A stretch of DNA of 64,000 nucleotides, taken from positions 3,162,001 through 3,226,000 of the forward strand of contig OY969793.1 in NCBI GenBank assembly GCA_963703145.1. Reading direction: 5' to 3'. Below, in pieces: positions 1-9,338 of the stretch. Both the position numbers and the translations under genes were made by a program. Numbering within the stretch: the stretch's first letter is position 1; the number at the start of each line of letters is the position of its first letter. Origin of the DNA: Bog-756 sp963703145. GTDB lineage: Bacteria; Actinomycetota; Acidimicrobiia; Acidimicrobiales; RAAP-2. Under the pieces are notes generated by a model that worked only from the letters and a program-made list of their open reading frames with translations, ran no database searches and had not been told where the DNA came from.

Positions 1-181
1 AGCCGCGGCCCGCACCCATCGGCCGCCGGAGCCGGTAGGCCAACCAGATCGTCCCATCGTCCGCCAGCACCGCACTCGGCCCCCCGGCCCAGTAGCCCTC
101 ACCCTCGCCTGGAGCCGCCACCACGACGCCGGCACGGTCCGGTCTCGGAAGGGCGAGGTGCGCGCTGTCAGCCATCGTCAT
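1..181 (-). CDS. N-terminal fragment of an unidentified protein, cut by the left edge
   Basis: An open frame on the minus strand starts at ATG 181 (a second ATG lies at 175) and runs without a stop through 60 codons to the window edge. The translation contains YWAGGPSAVLADDGTIWLAY (residues 30-49) followed by RLRRPMG. A conserved-looking Trp-Ala-Gly-Gly-Pro-Ser turn, then a beta-strand with DDGT, resembles the first blade of beta-propeller glycosidase-like proteins, but I cannot assign a family from 60 residues. It is divergent from the arylsulfatase, with 203 bp between the two starts. Amino-acid composition and the absence of stops support a real gene; the function is an inference I hold weakly. 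Confidence 0.5.
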   Translation of the reverse strand, partial: MTMADSAHLALPRPDRAGVVVAAPGEGEGYWAGGPSAVLADDGTIWLAYRLRRPMGAGRG

Positions 182-384
182 GGGATGCCCCTCCGAGGCA
201 AGGTGGTCCGTCCTGCCCATCGACACCGGGAACACCCGAATGTAGCGTCAGCCGGGATGGCCCTACGAGTCCGGCGGGTGGGACGGCTGCCCACCCCAGG
301 ACCCGCCGGGCGTTTACTAGTCATCTACTATGACAAAAGGTCCGTGGCGGGGGCCGTCACTCCGTTGAGCAGCGAGGACCTGAC

Positions 385-2649
385 ATGAAGACCTACGAGC
401 CCTTCGACGGGACGATCCACCGGACCCAGGCCGAGTCCACGCCGTGGTGGCCCACCAAGGCCCACCCGGGCGAGGACGCCCCGAACGTGGTGGTCGTGCT
501 CCTCGACGACACCGGCTTCTCCCACTTCGGCTGCTACGGCTCGGATCTCACCACGCCGAACATCGACCGGCTGGCCGCCGGCGGCCTCCGCTACACCAAC
601 TTCCATGTGACGCCGCTGTGTTCACCGACCCGCGCCGCGCTGCTCACCGGGCGCAACCACCATGCGGTGGGGATGCGCTCGCTGGCCAACTTCGACAGCG
701 GCTACCCCAACATGCGGGGCTCGGTCAGCAAGCACGCCGCCACCATGGGGGAGGTACTCCGCGACGAGGGGTACGCCACCTTCGCCGTGGGCAAATGGCA
801 CCTGTGCCCGATGGAGGACGCCTCGGCCGCAGGGCCCTACGACCAGTGGCCGCTGCAGCGCGGTTTCGACCGCTTCTACGGGTTCCTGGAGGGAGAGACC
901 GACCAGTTCCACCCCGAGCTCGTCTACGACAACCACGCCGTCGAGCCCCCGCGGACCGTGGAAGAGGGCTACCACCTGAGCGAGGACCTGGTCGACCACG
1001 CCATCCAGTTCATCCACGACGCCACGTCGATCCGGCCCGACCGGCCGTTCTTCACCTACCTGGCCTTCGGTGCCATGCATGCGCCCCACCAGGCACCGGC
1101 CGACTACCTCGACAAGTACCGCGGACGGTTCGACGACGGCTGGGATGCCGCCCGGGACCGGTGGTTCGCCCGCCAGATGGAACTGGGGCTCCTCCCGGCC
1201 GATACCGAGTTGGCCCCACGGAATCCCGGTGTGGAGCCCTGGGACTCACTCCCGGTGAACCACCAGCGCCTGGCCTCCCGTCTGCAGGAGGCCTTCGCCG
1301 CCTTCCTCGAGCACACCGACGCCCAGATCGGTCGGCTCGTGGCCGACCTCGACGAACTCGGCCAGCTGGACAACACACTGTTCATCCTGCTGTCCGACAA
1401 CGGTGCGAGCCAGGAGGGGGGGCCCTTCGGCGTCATGCACGAGATGAAGTACTTCAACTTCCTCGTCGAGACCCCCGACGACGCCGTGGAGCGGCTCGAT
1501 GACATCGGCGGACCCCACAGCCACGCCAACTATCCGTGGGGCTGGGCCCAGGCCGGCAACACCCCGTTCAAGTGGTACAAGCAGAACACCCACGAAGGCG
1601 GGGTGCACGTGCCCCTGATCATCCACTGGCCGGCCAGGATCGACCGGCCCGGCGAGCTGCGCGACCAGTTCCACCACGTGAACGACATCGCCCCCACCGT
1701 CTACGACAACCTGGGCATCGAGGCGCCGGCCGTCTACCGCGGGCTCGAGCAGATTCCCGTGTCGGGGGTTCCGTTGACCTACACCTTCGACGACCCGGCC
1801 GCCCCGACCACCAAGAGCGCCCAGTACTACGAGATGATGGGCCATCGCGGCATCTACGCCGATGGGTGGAAGGCGGTCACCCGCCACCAGCCCGGCGTGC
1901 CGTTCGACGACGACCGATGGGAGCTCTACCACCTGGCCGAGGACCGCTCCGAGTGCCGGGACCTCGCCGAGGCCATGCCCGACAAGCTCGCCGAGATGGT
2001 AGGGCTGTGGTGGACCGAGGCCGAGGACCAGGGCGTGCTCCCGCTCGACGACCGGACCATCGAGCTGTTCTTCACCCGCTACCGAGACCGGTCGCCCCAC
2101 CCGCAGTCCCGGCGGTACGCCTACTTCCCCCCGGTGTCACCGATGCCCGGCCAGGTGGCTCCGACACTCGGAGGCAAGGGATGGGACATGTCGGCCACGG
2201 TCGACCGGCCAGCCGGGGCGGGCGGTGTGCTCTACGCGTCGGGGACGGAGAACTCCGGCCTCAGCCTGTTCGTCCAGGACGACCACCTGGTGTTCGACTA
2301 CAACTGCTTCGGCGACCACCACGTGGTGGTGTCGACCGGCGCCCTGCCCTCGGGCCCCTCGGTCATCGGCGTGCAGTTCCGCCGGGTCGGGTCGGGCGGC
2401 GAGGCCACCCTGGTCATCGACGACGTCCCGTCCGGTTCGCTGACAGTCCCTTTCGCCATGACCATGATGTCGAGTGTCGGGCCGAGCATCGGCTACGACC
2501 ACGGGTCACCGGTCAGCAGCCGGTACTCGGGACCGTTCCCCTTCGAGGGCCGACTCCAGCGCCTCGACGTCGTCCTCACCCGCCAGCCCGCGGCCGGTGA
2601 CGAGGCCCAGGCCACAGCCGAGGAGCGGGCCGCTATGGCCCGTCAGTGA
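385..2649 (+). CDS. Arylsulfatase (sulfatase family, Cys type)
   Basis: This 754-residue protein hydrolyses sulfate esters if it follows its family. The metal-binding start is seen at VVLLDDTGF (residues 37-45, DD at 41-42). The sulfatase signature CSPTRAALLTGR begins at Cys79, the residue converted to formylglycine by a separate maturation enzyme. Further family features are GKWHL near residue 137 and LSDNG near residue 337. The C-terminal third (about 560-750) is a beta-rich extension seen in large bacterial AtsA-like arylsulfatases. There is no signal peptide, so it is probably cytoplasmic. ATG 385 is the first plausible start. The downstream SDR converges on it with a 6-bp gap. Substrate is not evident; aryl or steroid sulfates are possible. 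Confidence 0.9.
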   Translation: MKTYEPFDGTIHRTQAESTPWWPTKAHPGEDAPNVVVVLLDDTGFSHFGCYGSDLTTPNIDRLAAGGLRYTNFHVTPLCSPTRAALLTGRNHHAVGMRSLANFDSGYPNMRGSVSKHAATMGEVLRDEGYATFAVGKWHLCPMEDASAAGPYDQWPLQRGFDRFYGFLEGETDQFHPELVYDNHAVEPPRTVEEGYHLSEDLVDHAIQFIHDATSIRPDRPFFTYLAFGAMHAPHQAPADYLDKYRGRFDDGWDAARDRWFARQMELGLLPADTELAPRNPGVEPWDSLPVNHQRLASRLQEAFAAFLEHTDAQIGRLVADLDELGQLDNTLFILLSDNGASQEGGPFGVMHEMKYFNFLVETPDDAVERLDDIGGPHSHANYPWGWAQAGNTPFKWYKQNTHEGGVHVPLIIHWPARIDRPGELRDQFHHVNDIAPTVYDNLGIEAPAVYRGLEQIPVSGVPLTYTFDDPAAPTTKSAQYYEMMGHRGIYADGWKAVTRHQPGVPFDDDRWELYHLAEDRSECRDLAEAMPDKLAEMVGLWWTEAEDQGVLPLDDRTIELFFTRYRDRSPHPQSRRYAYFPPVSPMPGQVAPTLGGKGWDMSATVDRPAGAGGVLYASGTENSGLSLFVQDDHLVFDYNCFGDHHVVVSTGALPSGPSVIGVQFRRVGSGGEATLVIDDVPSGSLTVPFAMTMMSSVGPSIGYDHGSPVSSRYSGPFPFEGRLQRLDVVLTRQPAAGDEAQATAEERAAMARQ

Positions 2650-2655
2650 CCGCCA

Positions 2656-3531
2656 TCACCCGGTGAACCGGGCCGAGGCGCCGGCATCCACGTCGATGAC
2701 CGATCCGGTGATGTGGCGTGCCCCCTCCGAGGCCAGGTAGACGACCGCGGCGGTGATCTCCTCGGGCTCGATCCACGGGACCGGCTGCACGTGGAGCCCG
2801 GCCATGGCCGGCGCCACATCCTCTGCGGTGGGGTGCTCGAGATCGGGCCGCATCAGCCGGTAGAGGGTGTCGTTGTGGATCATGGGCGTGGACACGTTGC
2901 CCGGGGCGATGGCATTGACCGTCACCCCGAAGGCCGCCAGTTCCATGGCCACCGACTTACACAGGCCGATGACCCCCCACTTCGATGCCACGTAGGCGGC
3001 GATGCCCGGGTTTGACGAGCGCCCCATCATCGACGAGATGCCGATGATGCGGCCCCACCGCTGCCGACGCATGAAGGGTGCACAGGCCCGCATGGCATTG
3101 AAGACGCCGGTCAGGTTGGTGTCGACGGTCTCGCTCCACTGCTCGGCATCCATCGTGCAGATCGACCCCAGGGTCGACACGCCGGCGTTGGCCACCAGGA
3201 TGTCGATCGAGCCCAGCTGCGCCTGTGCCCCGTCGACGAAGTCGATCATGGCCGCAAGGTCGCGGACGTCGACGATCCCCGACACACACCGTCGGCCCTC
3301 GTCCTCGACCAGCCGCACCGTCTCGGTGAGGTCCTCAGGGGTGGACAACGGATAGCCCACGGTGCCCAGGTCATGACAGAGGTCGGTGACGGCGATGTCG
3401 GCCCCGAGGCGGGCGAGCTCCCGGGCATGGCTCCGTCCCTGGCCCCGGGCCGCACCGGTGATCACCGCCACCCGACCGGCGAAGGGCGAGTCCGCTCCGC
3501 CCTGTTGCGCCTTCTCGGTCTGCTCGGTCAT
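2656..3531 (-). CDS. Mycofactocin-coupled SDR family oxidoreductase
   Basis: A 291-residue short-chain dehydrogenase. The nucleotide motif TGAARGQGR (25-33), the NAG motif, the catalytic Ser and the YVASK pair are all visible. The variant GARGQGRSHA and the insertion with YPLSTPEDLTETV after the second strand mark the mycofactocin-coupled SDR subfamily. These enzymes hold a non-exchangeable NAD and are thought to pass electrons to mycofactocin. I place the start at ATG 3531 and not at the upstream ATG 3552, because GGGAGGGACC lies directly before 3531. The gene converges on the arylsulfatase. The alcohol substrate is unknown. If the subfamily call is right, the genome should also carry mftA-F, none of which is in this window. 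Confidence 0.88.
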   Translation of the reverse strand: MTEQTEKAQQGGADSPFAGRVAVITGAARGQGRSHARELARLGADIAVTDLCHDLGTVGYPLSTPEDLTETVRLVEDEGRRCVSGIVDVRDLAAMIDFVDGAQAQLGSIDILVANAGVSTLGSICTMDAEQWSETVDTNLTGVFNAMRACAPFMRRQRWGRIIGISSMMGRSSNPGIAAYVASKWGVIGLCKSVAMELAAFGVTVNAIAPGNVSTPMIHNDTLYRLMRPDLEHPTAEDVAPAMAGLHVQPVPWIEPEEITAAVVYLASEGARHITGSVIDVDAGASARFTG

Positions 3532-3609
3532 GGTCCCTCCCTGGTGCGGCAACGGTCCGGCCCGCCGGCCGGACCAGCGATCCTACGGCCGACGACAGTT
3601 CGGCGGCGC

Positions 3610-4338
3610 TCACGTCGAGCGGCCCCAGGCCACCAGCACGCGACGGTACCGCCGGTCCCACTCGGCGTAGGTCCGGCGCAACCGGCCCCCCGGCCAGTCG
3701 GCGGGAAGCAGCTCGGCGGGCAGCAGGGGGTCGGCCTGCAGGTGACGGAGCACCGCCGCCGAGAGCACGAACCCGGCGGCCAGGTCGCCCGGGCCATCGG
3801 TCGGCTCGTGCTCCAACCGCTCCACGAGGGCGTCGGCGCCGGCTCCCCATCCGGCCAGATCCCAGAGGCCGGCGGCCAACGCCGCGGGATCCCCCTCAGG
3901 TGTGGCCCGGAACAGCGTGATGTCGGGGTCGTCCGAAGGGTCGGGGGCCAGGTCGATGTTGTCGGGCCGCAGCCATACCCCCTCTCGCTGTTCGGCCAGG
4001 CGGGCCCGGTCGAGGCGTCTGCGCCGTGCCGACCGGTCCTCGGCGGACTGTCCCGATGTGGTCACCACCACGATCCGCCACCCGCCGCCCCATGGACCTG
4101 ACTCACCACGCAGGCTCAGTGCCTGGCGACCCTGCCGCTCGAGCAGGTGGCCGGTCAACCGGTACCGGCCCGCACCGTCGGTGACCACCTCCCCGCTGCG
4201 CACCATGCGGCTGAGGGCCACCCGGGCCCGGTTCTCGTTGATCCCGAACAGGCCCGCCAGGTGCATGAGGTGGGACACGGGCAGCTCGGGAGGGCGCTCG
4301 CCCAGCAGGGCGCTGGCCAGCACCGACCGTGCCGTCAT
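3610..4338 (-). CDS. PaaX-like winged-helix transcriptional regulator
   Basis: A 242-residue protein. The N-terminus (about 3-55) reads as a winged helix with a FGINENRARVALSRMVRSGE recognition region, typical of PaaX N-domains. The middle and C-terminal parts, with LRPDNIDL and DLAGWG, match the PaaX body. PaaX proteins repress aromatic or lipid catabolic genes and respond to acyl-CoA-type ligands. Start choice is uncertain: ATG 4338 has a GAGAG stretch about 10 nt upstream, while ATG 4359 would add seven residues. It is divergent from the desaturase and its start lies within that gene's promoter region, which suggests autoregulation and control of the desaturase. Open reading on this strand continues across the desaturase region but is a shadow. 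Confidence 0.75.
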   Translation of the reverse strand: MTARSVLASALLGERPPELPVSHLMHLAGLFGINENRARVALSRMVRSGEVVTDGAGRYRLTGHLLERQGRQALSLRGESGPWGGGWRIVVVTTSGQSAEDRSARRRRLDRARLAEQREGVWLRPDNIDLAPDPSDDPDITLFRATPEGDPAALAAGLWDLAGWGAGADALVERLEHEPTDGPGDLAAGFVLSAAVLRHLQADPLLPAELLPADWPGGRLRRTYAEWDRRYRRVLVAWGRST

Positions 4339-4353
4339 CGGACCATTACTCTC

Positions 4354-4395
4354 TTGCATCACCTGTCTGATTTCTGTAATATGCCACACATGGCA
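4354..4395 (+). promoter_or_regulatory. Desaturase promoter with overlapping inverted repeat
   Basis: TTGCAT (4354-4359) and TAATAT (4377-4382) are separated by exactly 17 bp, a strong housekeeping-type promoter for this GC content. The expected transcription start falls at about 4389-4390, which is the A of ATG 4390, so the mRNA would be leaderless. An inverted repeat TGCCA-CACA-TGGCA (4382-4395) straddles the start point and is a candidate operator for the divergent PaaX-like regulator. Confidence 0.7.
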
Positions 4396-5337
4396 AGCAC
4401 CATGGTGGCCGATCAGGCAGCCCGACCCGAGGTCCTGCCCACCGAGCGTCTGATGCCCAACGGCATGGCCCGGCCCGAACTGCGCCGCGACCTGCGCCGC
4501 ATCGACAACGTCCGGAACGCCCTGAGCGTCGCCAGTGTGTGGCTGGGCGTGGCCGTCCTGATCGGTGGGGCGGTGTGGATCGACAACCCGCTCGCCTACC
4601 TGGCGGCGTTCGTGCTGATGGGTCCGATGTACGCCCGGTTCGCCATCCTCATGCACGAGGCCGCCCACAAGCTCCTGTTCACCAACAAGCGGGCCAACGA
4701 CTGGGTGGGGACCTGGCTGATCGCCTACCCGACCTGGACGCCGATCTCCATCTACCGCCGTGGCCACTTCGCCCACCACAAAGAGGAATTCGGCCCGAAC
4801 GAGCCCGACATGGCCTTCTACGGCGGCTACCGCTGCGACCGGCGCACCCTGACCCGCCGGCTGGTGCGCGACGCCGTGGGCATCTCGGGGTGGAAGAACT
4901 TCACCCCGTTGTTCAAAGCCCTGCGCTACAAGGGCCGTCGCCGGGTGGCGGGGTCCATCCTGGGGGTCCAGGTGCTGCTGTGGGCCGTCTCGTGGGTCGC
5001 CACCGGCCGGTGGTGGATTTACCCGCTGCTGTGGTGGCTGCCGTGGATGACCCAGTGGCGGGTGATCAACCGGCTCCGGGCCATCGCCGAGCACGGTGGG
5101 CTGGAGGCCAGCTCGGACCGCCGGGTCACCACCCACAACGTCCACCAGTCGCTGCTCGCCCGGTTCTGGTTCGTGCCCTACAACACCGGCTGGCACCTCG
5201 CCCACCACGTGGACATGGGAGTCCCGTTCCGCAACCTCCCCGCCTTCCACGAGGAGTTGGAGCGGGCCGGCTACATCACCGACACCCTGACCTACCCCAA
5301 CTACCGCGCCCTGTGGCGGGCCCTGAGCTCGGCCTGA
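4390..5337 (+). CDS. Membrane fatty acid desaturase family protein
   Basis: A 315-residue membrane protein with the histidine boxes of the di-iron desaturase/hydroxylase family: HEAAH (89-93), HFAHH (126-130) and HLAHH (269-273). Hydrophobic segments lie at about 45-63, 68-88, 160-175 and 185-200. Members insert double bonds or hydroxyls into lipids or other long hydrophobic substrates, using electrons from a ferredoxin or similar partner, none of which is encoded next door. I prefer ATG 4390 because the promoter predicts transcription starting there; ATG 4381 in the same frame would lie inside the -10 region. It is divergent from the PaaX-like gene. The exact substrate cannot be told; fatty acyl, carotenoid or alkane-type substrates all occur in this superfamily. 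Confidence 0.88.
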   Translation: MASTMVADQAARPEVLPTERLMPNGMARPELRRDLRRIDNVRNALSVASVWLGVAVLIGGAVWIDNPLAYLAAFVLMGPMYARFAILMHEAAHKLLFTNKRANDWVGTWLIAYPTWTPISIYRRGHFAHHKEEFGPNEPDMAFYGGYRCDRRTLTRRLVRDAVGISGWKNFTPLFKALRYKGRRRVAGSILGVQVLLWAVSWVATGRWWIYPLLWWLPWMTQWRVINRLRAIAEHGGLEASSDRRVTTHNVHQSLLARFWFVPYNTGWHLAHHVDMGVPFRNLPAFHEELERAGYITDTLTYPNYRALWRALSSA

Positions 5338-5350
5338 GCAGAATGCTCCT

Positions 5351-5365
5351 GGCCCGCGTCGGGCC
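5351..5365. terminator. Candidate bidirectional terminator hairpin
   Basis: GGCCCG-CGT-CGGGCC is a perfect 6-bp stem with a 3-nt loop in the 34-bp gap between the convergent desaturase and pgi genes. There is no U-tract, which is common in high-GC actinobacteria. Confidence 0.4.
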
Positions 5366-5371
5366 CCGTCC

Positions 5372-7039
<1,668 letters not shown>

Positions 7040-7091
7040 GCCGTCACACCCTCGATCTCGCCGTTACCTTCCGGGCAGAAGATTACCCACC

Positions 7092-7146
7092 ATTCACCTT
7101 TTGCTGACATGGTCATCGCGTTCCGTTCACCTGGCATTTCTAGGGT
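7092..7146 (+). promoter_or_regulatory. Pho-box-like promoter of the first response regulator
   Basis: GTTCACCTGGC (7125-7135) is followed after exactly 5 bp by TAGGGT (7141-7146), a TANNNT -10. A second GTTCACC-like unit, ATTCACC, starts at 7092, exactly 33 bp (three 11-bp steps) upstream. The intervening units match weakly. Spacing is the same as at the pstS and second-regulator promoters. It occupies the 354-bp gap between pgi and the regulator. Confidence 0.6.
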
Positions 7147-7154
7147 GATCCCCG

Positions 7155-7397
7155 ATGGCAGCGAACCACGACACCTGGTGCTCACGTCCGACCGGCGCCG
7201 CATCCAACGGCGGCACATCCGGCGTGACCCTGCTGCTACGTCCCGAGGCCTGGCCTCCACTCTTCCTCACGGCGTCGACCTCGCTCCCGGTCGCACCGAT
7301 GAGGCAACCCAGCAGCGGGGCAGCCGCCCGGGCGCGCCGGCGATGCCACCGCGCCGGTGTCTGTACCCTGTTCCGGAGAGCCATGGGCCAGCGATGA
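7155..7397 (+). CDS. Possible small leader ORF coupled to the response regulator
   Basis: An 80-codon frame starts at ATG 7155, close to the start point expected from the TAGGGT -10 at 7141-7146 (so nearly leaderless). It ends with TGA 7395-7397, overlapping the regulator's ATG 7394 as ATGA. The product would be basic, rich in Ala, Arg, Pro and Ser, with three Cys, and resembles nothing I know. The positional fit suggests translational coupling or a leader peptide. The composition is also what a chance frame in GC-rich DNA would give, so I rate it low. Confidence 0.25.
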   Translation: MAANHDTWCSRPTGAASNGGTSGVTLLLRPEAWPPLFLTASTSLPVAPMRQPSSGAAARARRRCHRAGVCTLFRRAMGQR

Positions 7398-8140
7398 CCG
7401 TGGCTTTCCGCGAGGTCGCGGATGGCGTGCTCCCTCCTGGTGGGCACCCCACCATCCTCATCATCGACGACGACGCTCCGTCCCGGGAGTCCCTGGCCGC
7501 CACGTTGTCCATCGAGGGGTTCGACGTCGTCACCGCCACCAACGGCGAAGAGGCGATCCCCCTCGTCCTGTCGGCCCAGCCCTCGCTGATCCTGTTGGAC
7601 ATGCAGCTGGCCGACTCGCAGGGCCTGTCGGTGTTCCGACGCATCTCGACCATCTCGCCGGTGCCCGTCATCATGGTGACGGCCCGCCACGACGAGCTCG
7701 ATGCCGTCCTGGCCCTGGAGGCGGGTGCAGCCGACCACATCACCAAGCCCCCGCGGCCGCGAGAGCTGACCGCCAGGATCCGTGCCGTCCTGCGCCGGGT
7801 CGGCCACCAGCCCCCGCCCGTGGGTCCCGGGGCCGTGCCCACCACCTACACCCTCGGCCCGGTCTGCGTTGATCTGTCTCTCCGCGAGACGGTGGTGCGT
7901 GGCACCCCGGTCAACCTCTCGCGCAAGGAGTTCGACCTGTTGGCGCTGCTGGTGTCGGAGTCGGGCCATGTGGTCACCCGCAAGCAGTGCATGGACCAGA
8001 TCTGGCGCGATCGCACCAAGGGGGACAGCCGGACCCTCGACACCCACGTCAAGCGCCTGCGCAAGAAGATCGAGCTCGACCCGGCTGAGCCCGCGCACGT
8101 CCTCACCGTGCGGGGAATCGGCTACCGCTTCAAGCCGTAG
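7394..8140 (+). CDS. PhoB/RegX3-like response regulator (OmpR family)
   Basis: A 248-residue two-domain regulator. The receiver (about 20-130) has acidic residues at 25-27, phospho-acceptor Asp69 in LILLDMQL, Thr96 and Lys118. The C-terminal winged helix (about 150-248) has the OmpR pattern SRKEFDLLALL ... TLDTHVKRLRKK ... GIGYRF. DHITKPPRP replaces the more usual DYVTKPF segment. ATG 7394 is chosen because the receiver follows in normal register; GGAGAG sits 13 nt upstream. No histidine kinase gene is adjacent. The Pho-box-like promoter upstream and the nearby pst operon suggest a role in phosphate limitation, probably with autoregulation. It is paralogous to the regulator starting at 9339. 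Confidence 0.9.
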   Translation: MTVAFREVADGVLPPGGHPTILIIDDDAPSRESLAATLSIEGFDVVTATNGEEAIPLVLSAQPSLILLDMQLADSQGLSVFRRISTISPVPVIMVTARHDELDAVLALEAGAADHITKPPRPRELTARIRAVLRRVGHQPPPVGPGAVPTTYTLGPVCVDLSLRETVVRGTPVNLSRKEFDLLALLVSESGHVVTRKQCMDQIWRDRTKGDSRTLDTHVKRLRKKIELDPAEPAHVLTVRGIGYRFKP

Positions 8141-8244
8141 GGGTCTGCCCGACACCGCCTTCGTCTCTGCCCTCCCCCTGGCCGTGGGCGGGAGTGCGGG
8201 CGGGCCCCTACCGATTGAAGCACCGCTCTCCCACACCGGTGCCC

Positions 8245-8316
8245 TACGCTGTCACCTGGCGATGGAGCTCGCCCTAACCGCCGGATCGACCCGATCCGGC
8301 TGATGGCTCCTACCGG
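8245..8316 (+). promoter_or_regulatory. Fluoride riboswitch (crcB motif) with its -10 element
   Basis: The stretch 8257-8316 fits the crcB RNA pattern: GGCGATGGAGCTCGCC hairpin, then AACCGCC, a GGATCGACCCGATCC hairpin, then GGCTGATGGCTCCTACC. The conserved CTGATG and CTCCTAC blocks are intact. A TACGCT -10 (8245-8250) places transcription start at about 8257, the first base of the aptamer. It lies immediately before crcB, so fluoride binding should switch on the exporters. I cannot tell whether it acts on transcription or translation; the crcB Shine-Dalgarno (8337-8344) lies 20 nt beyond the aptamer. Confidence 0.92.
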
Positions 8317-8349
8317 AACAGCATGGGTGCGATACCGGAAGGAGCCGAG

Positions 8350-8871
8350 GTGCCCGCAGTCAGTGCCGATGACGGGCGGGGCCGCGGTGAGGGGCTGTCT
8401 CGCATCGTGGCCATCGCCGTCGGGGGGTCCCTGGGCACGCTGGCCCGATACGGGGTGGAACGCTCCCTCGCCGTGCCCACCGCGCAATTCCCCTGGGCCA
8501 CCTTCCTCGTCAACGTGGCCGGCTCGTTCCTGCTCGGCGTGGTCATCACCCTGGTCGTTGAGCGCTGGCCGCCCACCCGGTTCGTCCGGCCCTTCGCCGC
8601 CATCGGGTTCTGTGGCGGGTTCACCACCTTTTCGACCCTGGCCGTCGAGGTGGCCCAGCGGGGCCAGCACGGGCACCTGGGCCTGGCCGCCGGCTACCTG
8701 GCCGCCTCGTTGGTCTTCGGGATCGCCGCCGCCTTGTTGGGCACGGTGGCGGCCCGGGGCCGACTCCTCCCCCCACGAGGCGCGTCGATCCCCGACCCGG
8801 ACGACACCGGCGTGTTCGGGAGTCGAAATGGACCCCCCGTCGGGGACGACGGCAGCGGGGCGGGACAGTGA
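8350..8871 (+). CDS. crcB: Fluoride channel/exporter subunit CrcB (first copy)
   Basis: A 173-residue Fluc-family membrane protein that removes fluoride from the cytoplasm. Four hydrophobic segments fit the family. Motifs GGSLGTLARYG, NVAGSFLLG and GFCGGFTTFSTL hold the Na+ and fluoride-path residues. I choose GTG 8350, which has GGAAGGAG five nt upstream; ATG 8323 in frame has no Shine-Dalgarno and touches the riboswitch. The C-terminal 35 or so residues are a polar tail beyond the usual end. It overlaps the second crcB by 4 bp (GTGA). In organisms with two genes the subunits form a heterodimer. Confidence 0.93.
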   Translation: MPAVSADDGRGRGEGLSRIVAIAVGGSLGTLARYGVERSLAVPTAQFPWATFLVNVAGSFLLGVVITLVVERWPPTRFVRPFAAIGFCGGFTTFSTLAVEVAQRGQHGHLGLAAGYLAASLVFGIAAALLGTVAARGRLLPPRGASIPDPDDTGVFGSRNGPPVGDDGSGAGQ

Positions 8872-9236
8872 TCATCCTCGGCCTGGTCGTGGCCGGAGCG
8901 TGCGGTGCGGTGCTCCGGTACCTCGTGGACCGGTCGGTGCAACGGCGCATCCGGTCTGACTTCCCCGCCGGCATCCTGGCCGTCAACGTCAGCGGCTCGC
9001 TGGTGCTCGGCCTGCTCACCGGGGCCGCGCTCCACCACGGGCTCTCCAGCGCCTGGCTCACGGTCGACGGCACCGGGTTCATCGGGGCCTACACCACCTT
9101 CTCCACGTTCACCTTCGATACGGTCCGGCTCTCCGAGGCGGGCGAGTGGGGCTACTCCGTGGTGAACGTGCTGGTCAGCGTGGGTGCCGGCGTCGGTGCC
9201 GCCATCGCCGGCCTGGCCCTCGGATCCCTGACCTGA
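8868..9236 (+). CDS. crcB: Fluoride channel/exporter subunit CrcB (second copy)
   Basis: A 122-residue CrcB/Fluc protein of normal length with four membrane segments. Motifs GACGAVLRYL, NVSGSLVLG and GFIGAYTTFSTFTFD match the family. The start is GTG 8868, overlapping the stop of the first copy, so the two are translationally coupled and share the fluoride riboswitch. The pair is probably an obligate heterodimer, by analogy with other tandem crcB genes. Confidence 0.94.
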   Translation: MIILGLVVAGACGAVLRYLVDRSVQRRIRSDFPAGILAVNVSGSLVLGLLTGAALHHGLSSAWLTVDGTGFIGAYTTFSTFTFDTVRLSEAGEWGYSVVNVLVSVGAGVGAAIAGLALGSLT

Positions 9237-9248
9237 GTGATGCACAAC

Positions 9249-9314
9249 GTTCACTGAACGATCATCGACGTGTCGCCGTCGGGTCGTTTCACGTTCATGT
9301 GGCCTCTTTACAGT
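9249..9314 (+). promoter_or_regulatory. Pho-box-like promoter of the second response regulator
   Basis: Five 11-bp steps run from GTTCACT (9249) to GTTCATG (9293). The last unit (9293-9303) is followed after 5 bp by TACAGT (9309-9314), a TANNNT -10. Matches of each unit's first seven bases to GTTCACC are 6, 5, 4, 3 and 5. The first unit also forms the palindrome CGTTCACTGAACG (9248-9260). Predicted transcription start is about 9321, just at the GGAGG Shine-Dalgarno, giving a leader of only about 18 nt. Confidence 0.6.
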
Positions 9315-9338
9315 GCCTGCGGAGGTCCTCGCGCGCCC

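Noticed and set aside
3610..5250. One long minus-strand frame across the PaaX-like gene and the desaturase
   Set aside because: Only the part up to 4338 (or 4359) has PaaX features. The rest is the antisense of the desaturase, which has intact histidine boxes on the plus strand.
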